From Paenibacillus sp. JJ-223 (GTDB lineage: Bacteria > Bacillota > Bacilli > Paenibacillales > Paenibacillaceae): a DNA stretch of 64,000 bases. The notes beneath the pieces are model-generated. The model saw nothing but the letters and a program-made list of their open reading frames with translations, was not told the DNA's origin and ran no database searches. Below, piece after piece: positions 58,482 to 64,000 of the stretch. Position 1 is the first letter of the stretch. The number at the start of each line of letters is the position of its first letter. A program made the position numbers and the translations under genes. The stretch covers positions 62,001 through 126,000 of the forward strand of contig NZ_CAKMMP010000013.1 of NCBI RefSeq assembly GCF_927798175.1, in the 5' to 3' direction.

Positions 58482-60695
58482 ATGGTTTATCGCCGCCTTG
58501 CTTTCTTGATATGCCGATATCCGTGGTTCATCATGGTCTGTTGGGCATTCATTATCGCAATGTCAGCGGTCTGGGCGTTGAGGTTACCGGACGTTGTGCA
58601 GGATCACGGGTTGAAGGTGGTTAATGGTGAGGGGGAACGTGTGCAGCGTGCTTTGAAGCAGGAGTTCGGCATGCCGATGGAGCCCGTCATCGTTGTGTTT
58701 GATAAAAATGTCCATACGCCTCATGCCGAATTTGTGGAATGGATCAAGCAGCATATCGAGCGAATGCGCGCTCTGCCGGACGTAAAATCGGTCATTTCGC
58801 CTTTCGAGCTTGGCGGGAACCGGATGTTTCAGGAGCACATGGCAGTGGTCTTTCTCGACTATGGCGATCTACCTGCCCGGCAAATGAGGGCACCGCTTGC
58901 CGAACTTCGCTCGGTCATGAAACAGGATGCGCATGGAACGATCAGTCTCACCGGCAAAAAGGTGGTGCAGCAGGACGTAAACGCCCTGAGCTTTCGTGAT
59001 CTGGAGCATGCCGAATGGTTTGGGCTGCCGCTTGCCTTGCTTGTTCTGTGTTATGCATTCCGTGGACTGCGTGCAGCTTGCTTGGCCGTATCCATGGGGA
59101 TCTCCGCCGTCGTTGTTGGCATGGGAGCTCTGGCTTTGCTGGGTTATTGCATGGAATTATCGAATTTTGTCATTAACGTCATTCCTATGGTCGGCATGGC
59201 GCTGAGTTTGGATTTTGCGTTAATTCTGCTGGGACGGTTGCGGGAAGAGTGGCGCGGGGATCGAGGGCAAGGGCAGACAGACAAGGAGCGAATGATGCAG
59301 CAGACGCTTCGGACCGCGGGAAGGGCCGTCCTGTTTTCCGCGGCATGCGTACTGCTCGGCCTGATCGGATTGTTATGGATCCGGCTGCCGATGTTCACAA
59401 GTGTTGCCCTTGGAGCCATCGCCGCGTTGATTGTATCGGTACTGTTGAATTTTACCTTGCTGCCGGCGATCGCATGTTTGTATGCGCGGCATATGTTTGG
59501 CAGAAAACGCGGCGTAATCCTTCCTGATAAAACGGCTTCCAAATCCGCATGGCAGCGCTGGTCCGGTTATGTTATGAAACATCCTGTTCGCATGGCGCTG
59601 CTTGGCTCGGGCGCGCTGCTGCTGTGCGTGCTGCCGGTTCGGCACATGGAGCTTTCGGTACCCGATGCCGCCTCGTTGCCCGCATCAGCGGAATCCCGCA
59701 TCGCGGCAGAACGTTTGCAGCAGTCATTTTCGGATCCGGATGTCTCGGTAATCGATATTCTGATCGGAGCAAGGGAAGAGAGATTGACCGCGGCGGACTG
59801 GAGGGCAGCTGCGGAGCTGGTGCAGCGGCTCTCCCGGGATCACGGCGTGGTTGATGTCGAGAGCGCGTGGGGGAAATCGGCCGTCGCTTTTCCTGAATAC
59901 ATGACCGGGAAGCCGGGGGTTGCAAGTTCGCGGGAAGTGTCGGCGGAGCAGCGGAAAACTTGGCTGCGCAGCCATGCCTCGACCCATGCCATCCGTATGT
60001 CCGCCGTGATTCGAGGAGCGCCCGGTTCCACGGAAGCCACGGATTGGATCGAGCGGATGAAAACGACGGATGCGCAGGCGATCCCCGCAAACGTTAACGT
60101 TCTTTACGGGGGAGAAGCCGTGTACCAGGCGGAGATCATGCAGCAGGTGAAGGCCGGTTTGCCCAAGGTGCTCGTGTTTGTCGTCGTTTCCAATTACATC
60201 GTGCTGCTCGCGGCATTTCGTTCATTGTTGATTCCGATCAAAGCGATCCTGATGAATTTGCTTAGCCTGGCCGCATCCTTCGGGATTCTTGCCGTCGTAT
60301 TTAATCAGGGGCACCTTGGTATAGAGGCTACGCCGATTGCCATCATGATTCCGGCATTCATCGCCGGCCTCGTGTTTGGCATTTCCATGGATTACGGCGT
60401 GTTCATGCTCTCTCGAATCCAGGAAGCCTATCGGCTTACGGGGAACAGCGACCTGGCGGTACAGCGCGGACTGGCTTCTTCGGGACGGCTGATTACGTCG
60501 GCCGCGACCATTCTGCTGGCGGTGACGATTCCGTTTGCCTTCGGGGACGTGTCCGGCGTGAAGCAATTGGGCGTCGGCATTACGGCCGCGGTAATCATCG
60601 ACGTTACCGTCGTCCGGCTGATCCTTGTTCCGGCGTTGATGAAACTGATGGGCAGATGGAACTGGTGGCTGCCTGGTCGTATCCCGGGACGTTAA
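58482..60695 (+). CDS. MMPL/RND-family lipid exporter of the polyketide operon
   Basis: 737 residues from ATG 58482 (AAGGAG about 8 bases upstream; an in-frame ATG 6 bases earlier is too close). It has twelve membrane helices in two halves, each preceded by an extracellular domain (about 40-165 and 390-530). MMPL signatures include MVGMALSLDFALILLGRLRE and AGLVFGISMDYGVFMLSRIQ. Such proteins move lipids across the membrane in mycobacteria and other Gram-positive bacteria. Operon position suggests it exports the phenolic or quinone lipid made by the three enzymes. Confidence 0.92.
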   Translation: MVYRRLAFLICRYPWFIMVCWAFIIAMSAVWALRLPDVVQDHGLKVVNGEGERVQRALKQEFGMPMEPVIVVFDKNVHTPHAEFVEWIKQHIERMRALPDVKSVISPFELGGNRMFQEHMAVVFLDYGDLPARQMRAPLAELRSVMKQDAHGTISLTGKKVVQQDVNALSFRDLEHAEWFGLPLALLVLCYAFRGLRAACLAVSMGISAVVVGMGALALLGYCMELSNFVINVIPMVGMALSLDFALILLGRLREEWRGDRGQGQTDKERMMQQTLRTAGRAVLFSAACVLLGLIGLLWIRLPMFTSVALGAIAALIVSVLLNFTLLPAIACLYARHMFGRKRGVILPDKTASKSAWQRWSGYVMKHPVRMALLGSGALLLCVLPVRHMELSVPDAASLPASAESRIAAERLQQSFSDPDVSVIDILIGAREERLTAADWRAAAELVQRLSRDHGVVDVESAWGKSAVAFPEYMTGKPGVASSREVSAEQRKTWLRSHASTHAIRMSAVIRGAPGSTEATDWIERMKTTDAQAIPANVNVLYGGEAVYQAEIMQQVKAGLPKVLVFVVVSNYIVLLAAFRSLLIPIKAILMNLLSLAASFGILAVVFNQGHLGIEATPIAIMIPAFIAGLVFGISMDYGVFMLSRIQEAYRLTGNSDLAVQRGLASSGRLITSAATILLAVTIPFAFGDVSGVKQLGVGITAAVIIDVTVVRLILVPALMKLMGRWNWWLPGRIPGR

Positions 60696-61023
60696 GCTGA
60701 ATTTTTCATGCTGCAAGGGGAGCTTGGAACAGGAACAAGGATGATTTACGAGAAAAGGCATGGAGTTATGTTGGGGGAAAAGGAGCTGTGTCCAGGCAAG
60801 GACATCAAGCTCCTTTTTGCGCGGGATTTCGGGAGAAAAGACGGTGATGGAGCAAAGTGCGTTCCGATGCCATCAGCTAACTTGAATTTACCGGACAAGA
60901 GGGCAACGATGTTCAACTTCCGCCGCCGACATCTGTTCTATAATGATTGGAAAAAGAGGGTAGGCCCATGTCTTGATGTTCAAAGAGGGCTTCCGGCCGA
61001 CCTGAGGAGGGAATGAAAAAACG
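60696..61023. other. Intergenic region after the polyketide operon
   Basis: No credible gene in 328 bases. An open frame at 60708-61016 lacks any family signal and crosses the terminator. A TATAAT at about 60940 could be the -10 for the hydrolase gene downstream. Confidence 0.5.
60776..60822 (+). terminator. Terminator of the polyketide operon
   Basis: AAAAGGAGCT / AGCTCCTTTT with an inner TGTCC/GGACA stem, then T. Confidence 0.8.
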
Positions 61024-62043
61024 ATGTCGGATATTGAAGCTTACTTGCAAAGACACACTCGTTCAAGCGGACGATTATCTTATCAACCCGAACAGTCTGT
61101 TCAACGTTGGAGCAGCCTGCTGCGCGAAAGCCTGGTAGCGAGGCTTGGCGGATTCCCTGCGGTTCACGCCGAGCTGGACCCTGCCCTGCTGGAACGCACG
61201 AAGTGTGACGGGTATACGCGGGAACGCATCGAAATCACGACGTTTCAAGGCCTGCGCATGCCGCTGTATCTGTTGATTCCCGACGAAGCCGTCGCTTCCG
61301 GTACCCCGCGTTCGGCGATCGTGGCGTGCCACGGGCATGGATACGGGAGCCGTGAAATATCGGGACTGGAACCGGATGGGTCCGATCGGGCGGGGGACCC
61401 CGGGCTGCACAAAGATTTTGCGGTTGCGTTGGTGCGCAGAGGGCATGTCGTGGCTGCACCGGAGCTGCTTGGCTTCGGCGATCGCAGACTGAAGGAGGAT
61501 CGGGACGCGCCGCCGGGAACGAGTTCCTGCACGCGGATTGCCCTTCATCTGCTCATGGCCGGTCACACGCTTGCAGGCCATCGGGTGTATGAAACGAGCC
61601 GGGTGTTCGATTACTTGTCTACCCGTTCCGAGGTGGATGACCGGAGAATCGGCAGTATGGGCATATCGGGCGGCGGATTGGTCACGGCTTTTACGGCGGC
61701 GGTGGATGAACGATGCCGCGCGGCCGTTGTGAGCGGGTATGCCAGCACGTTCCATGGCAGCATCCTGGACAGAAACCATTGTCTGGACAACTATATTCCG
61801 GGCATTTTGCAGGATGCGGATTTGCCGGACTTGATCGGCCTGATTGCGCCAAGGCCGCTCTTCATTGAATCGGGCGACGAAGATCGGGTATTTCCGCAAA
61901 CGGCCGCAAGGGAGGCATATGCAAGATTGAAGGAAATCTATGGTCAGGCGGGTGCCGAAACCGTGCTGGATGCGGATTTTTTTGCGGGCGGGCATGAAAT
62001 TGGCGGGACAAGGGCATACGACTGGCTTGATCGCGTTTTATGA
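61024..62043 (+). CDS. Alpha/beta hydrolase (acetyl-esterase or dienelactone-hydrolase-like)
   Basis: 339 residues, no signal peptide. It has the oxyanion segment IVACHGHGYGSRE, the nucleophile elbow GISGGGLV (about 218-225), the acid in GDEDRVFP and the His in GGHEIGG near the end. The pattern fits the acetyl-xylan-esterase / abhydrolase_7 group acting on small esters. GGAGGG lies before ATG 61024. It is followed by a secreted esterase gene 63 bases later, possibly one operon for acetylated polysaccharide breakdown. Confidence 0.82.
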   Translation: MSDIEAYLQRHTRSSGRLSYQPEQSVQRWSSLLRESLVARLGGFPAVHAELDPALLERTKCDGYTRERIEITTFQGLRMPLYLLIPDEAVASGTPRSAIVACHGHGYGSREISGLEPDGSDRAGDPGLHKDFAVALVRRGHVVAAPELLGFGDRRLKEDRDAPPGTSSCTRIALHLLMAGHTLAGHRVYETSRVFDYLSTRSEVDDRRIGSMGISGGGLVTAFTAAVDERCRAAVVSGYASTFHGSILDRNHCLDNYIPGILQDADLPDLIGLIAPRPLFIESGDEDRVFPQTAAREAYARLKEIYGQAGAETVLDADFFAGGHEIGGTRAYDWLDRVL

Positions 62044-62106
62044 TGCTGACGTGAAATGGAAGTGGGGCAGTCGCGTTATAACGAAAAAACGAGGGGAGAA
62101 GTTTGG

Positions 62107-63279
62107 ATGAAACGGTTCCGTTGGAAAACATGTTTGCTTGGCGTGGCCATGGCGGCTGTCATGTTAAGCAGTCCATTTGGTGCAGGCGGATCAGGCATTA
62201 TGCACGCGGCAGCGGGCGAGTACAAGTTCGATTTCGGCGCAGGAAGCGTTGAGAACGGTTACATTGGCGTGTCGGCGACAGAAGCTTATACTGCCGCTAA
62301 AGGTTACGGATTCAATACGCCCGGGAATATGCGCAATGTGTCCGCATCCGGAACAGGCGTTGCGAGCGATGCCGTACAGTTCCTGACGTATGGTACAAAG
62401 AGCACGAATACGTTTAACGTGGATTTGCCGAATGGATTATATGAAGTAAACGTCGTATTGGGTAACACGGCCAGAGCAAGTGTGGCCGCCGAAGGCGTGT
62501 TTCAATTGATCAACATGACGGGCAACGGTGCTGTCGATTCATTTCAGATCCCGGTGACGGATGGCCAGCTTAATCTGCTCGTGACGGAGGGGAAGGCAGG
62601 AACGGCGTTTACGCTGAGCGCATTGGAAATCCGGAAACTGTCCGACCAGGCCGTAACCAACCGGACCATTTATATCGGCGGGGATTCGACCGTTGCCAAT
62701 TATTATCCGTTGGACACCAGCGTGCAGGGCGGGTGGGGACAGTTATTTCCGGCGTATGTGGACGAAAATGTTTTCCAGGTGCGCAACTTGGCCTCAGGGG
62801 GACAGATTGCGAGAGGTTTCCGGGATGATGGACAGATGGAGGCGATTCTGCAATATTTGAAGCCGGGCGATGTTTTTATTTTGCAGCTGGGCATCAATGA
62901 CACCAACGCCAAAAACAATACGACCGAAGCCGAGTTTAAGGAGATCATGCGCGACATGGTGCAGCAAGCGAAGGGCAAGGGCGCAACCGTGGTCCTTTCG
63001 ACGCCTCAGGGACGTGCGACCGACTTCGACGCGAGCGGCGTGCACCGGGCGGAGGGCCGCTGGTACAGCAATGCCACCCGTGCGTTGGCGCAAGAGGAAG
63101 GCGTGATGCTGGTGGACCTGAACAGGCTTAGCTCGGCATATTTCACGGCCATCGGGCCGGATGCCACGCTGGCTTTGTACATGGCCGGAGATACGCTGCA
63201 TCCGAATCGCGCAGGCGCCGCCCAGTTGGCACGGATCGTTTCGGAGGAGCTGGCTAGGCAGGGGCTAAACGGATTTTAA
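62107..63279 (+). CDS. Secreted SGNH esterase, rhamnogalacturonan acetylesterase-like (CE12)
   Basis: 390 residues from ATG 62107 with GGGGAGAAG upstream. The signal peptide (KRFRWK, hydrophobic, AAAG near residue 36) shows export. An N-terminal beta domain (about 38-180, starting YKFDFGAGSVENGY) resembles carbohydrate-associated domains. The SGNH catalytic domain has block I YIGGDSTVANYYP, block III LQLGINDTN and block V DTLHPNRAG. It matches CE12 enzymes that remove acetyl groups from pectin side chains. Confidence 0.9.
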   Translation: MKRFRWKTCLLGVAMAAVMLSSPFGAGGSGIMHAAAGEYKFDFGAGSVENGYIGVSATEAYTAAKGYGFNTPGNMRNVSASGTGVASDAVQFLTYGTKSTNTFNVDLPNGLYEVNVVLGNTARASVAAEGVFQLINMTGNGAVDSFQIPVTDGQLNLLVTEGKAGTAFTLSALEIRKLSDQAVTNRTIYIGGDSTVANYYPLDTSVQGGWGQLFPAYVDENVFQVRNLASGGQIARGFRDDGQMEAILQYLKPGDVFILQLGINDTNAKNNTTEAEFKEIMRDMVQQAKGKGATVVLSTPQGRATDFDASGVHRAEGRWYSNATRALAQEEGVMLVDLNRLSSAYFTAIGPDATLALYMAGDTLHPNRAGAAQLARIVSEELARQGLNGF

Positions 63280-63336
63280 TGTTTATCAACATCGTACCCT
63301 TGAAATTTGGAGCACCGGTCACCACCTATGCTTTTA

Positions 63337-63391
63337 ACAAAAAAAGCTCCAGCCAAGTACCGACGATTCGCGTCGGCATCTTGCTGGGGCT
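63337..63391 (-). terminator. Terminator of the membrane hydrolase gene
   Basis: A long imperfect stem (63345-63365 with 63371-63391) lies about 40 bases past the stop of the minus-strand gene at 63433, with a run of seven T on the minus strand after it. Confidence 0.75.
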
Positions 63392-63432
63392 ATCTGTATG
63401 ACGGAGACTTTACTGCAATTGCAGTATTCCGT

Positions 63433-64000
63433 TCACTGCGAAATATGGAGATACTGGCCTTGGCCGGGGATGATGGTAAGATGGTCAATCCGGACGTAGT
63501 AATTCCAGTGAAAGGGTACGTTTGCGGGATAAACGGTAATGTATTCAGGATGTTCGGCAGCGTAACGTTTATGCAAAATAGCGTTAATCGTTCCGTTGGA
63601 GATGCTTAATGCGGTCACAAACAGAATGACAAGCATGACAGCGATCGTGGCGGCAGGAGGTCTTTTTTTCCATATCACCATGCTAATGACCGCAATACCA
63701 AACAATATGGAGATGATAAGTTCGTTCATTTCATTCAAAATGCTAAAGTTCTGTTCTTCGTGAACGAACGGATACAACAAATTGACTCCATTACCGAGAA
63801 AGTCGATCAACAGATGGCCGATGAACAAGGCAGCCATGGCGCTGACCCAAGCCGCCATCCAGCGGACGTGCAATGTTTTTCGGATAACCCATGCAAAGGC
63901 TGCACCGACGAAAGGCACGGTGATCAGCGAATGGAGGTAAACGTCTCCGAAGAACTTTGTGATATCGGGAGTAATGGAAATAAGCGCGCCAAGCATACCG
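63433..64000 (-). CDS. Membrane metal-dependent hydrolase (YdjM-like), 5' end outside window
   Basis: At least 187 residues, with the frame still open at the window edge, so the N-terminus is missing. Four membrane helices are visible (about 20-37, 46-62, 90-107 and 117-137). LGALISITPDITKFFG at the start corresponds to the conserved ALLPDID-type region of YdjM/LexA-binding inner-membrane hydrolase proteins, which have metal-binding His and Asp, and FIGHLLIDFLGNG supplies others. Function of the family is poorly known. Confidence 0.75.
   Translation of the reverse strand, partial: GMLGALISITPDITKFFGDVYLHSLITVPFVGAAFAWVIRKTLHVRWMAAWVSAMAALFIGHLLIDFLGNGVNLLYPFVHEEQNFSILNEMNELIISILFGIAVISMVIWKKRPPAATIAVMLVILFVTALSISNGTINAILHKRYAAEHPEYITVYPANVPFHWNYYVRIDHLTIIPGQGQYLHISQ

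Noticed and set aside
60708..61016. 102-codon frame after the MMPL gene
   Set aside because: It runs through the operon terminator hairpin and has no family signal.
1..64000. CRISPR arrays, tRNA and rRNA genes
   Set aside because: No regularly spaced repeats, no cloverleaf with a tRNA CCA end, and no rRNA-like stretches were found by reading. A covariance search would be needed to exclude a divergent tRNA.

Overview
The window looks like a chromosome segment of a Paenibacillus-type member of the Bacillales. The reasons are moderate GC with AGGAGG-type ribosome sites and frequent TTG/GTG starts, PBSX-style tail genes, Bacillus-type LexA, Fnr and Fur boxes, GlgC plus GlgD, and a YolD-like protein. 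This assignment is inferred from gene content, not from a database search.

Region 1 (1-10.36 kb) is the late end of a contractile-tail prophage in PBSX order: tape measure (cut by the window edge), XkdP-, XkdQ-, XkdR-, XkdS-, XkdT- and XkdU-like baseplate proteins, a small unknown protein, a tail fibre, two small tail-associated proteins, a holin, and an endolysin with GH25 and M23 catalytic domains. The genes are packed with 1-4 base overlaps.

Region 2 (10.4-17.8 kb) is AT-rich accessory DNA. It holds an unrecognised gene, secreted or membrane proteins, two paralogous membrane zinc-ribbon proteins, decayed copies of a small gene, and a 26-residue hydrophobic peptide. A DNA-repair block follows: an ATP-dependent DNA ligase and an SRAP protein on the minus strand, and a plus-strand operon (63-residue protein, winged helix, YolD-like) under a promoter with LexA boxes. 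It ends with a short transcription unit (about 17.52-17.81 kb) encoding a 42-residue membrane/basic peptide whose predicted mRNA ends are complementary to each other. That is the layout of a type I toxin mRNA and is the best candidate here for an undescribed system.

Region 3 (18-54.9 kb) is core metabolism and transport: a PAS histidine kinase with a stub of a receiver domain, a lipoprotein, an M3 oligopeptidase, a GNAT enzyme, an iron alcohol dehydrogenase behind an Fnr box, glgC-glgD-glgP, a pentapeptide-repeat protein, an AraC/GyrI regulator, VanZ-like protein, GH13 alpha-glucosidase, UPF0173 hydrolase, SgrR-like regulator divergent from an MFS pump, trehalose uptake and hydrolysis genes (phosphotrehalase plus PTS EIIBCA), a hydrolase, a cysteine-cluster protein, MFS pumps, an O-methyltransferase divergent from a LysR regulator, a YoaK-type protein, a small alarmone synthetase, a Fur-controlled siderophore-binding lipoprotein and a flavin reductase.

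Region 4 (55.3-60.8 kb) is a compact four-gene operon: type III polyketide synthase, SAM methyltransferase, FAD-dependent oxidoreductase and MMPL exporter. It probably makes and exports a modified alkyl-phenol, alkyl-pyrone or alkyl-quinone lipid. Region 5 (61-64 kb) has an alpha/beta hydrolase, a secreted SGNH (rhamnogalacturonan acetylesterase-like) esterase and a membrane hydrolase running off the window.

A structured intergenic element of about 80 bases occurs twice in the same orientation, about 160-175 bases upstream of the alcohol dehydrogenase and of the polyketide synthase. No rRNA, tRNA, CRISPR array or complete insertion sequence was seen.
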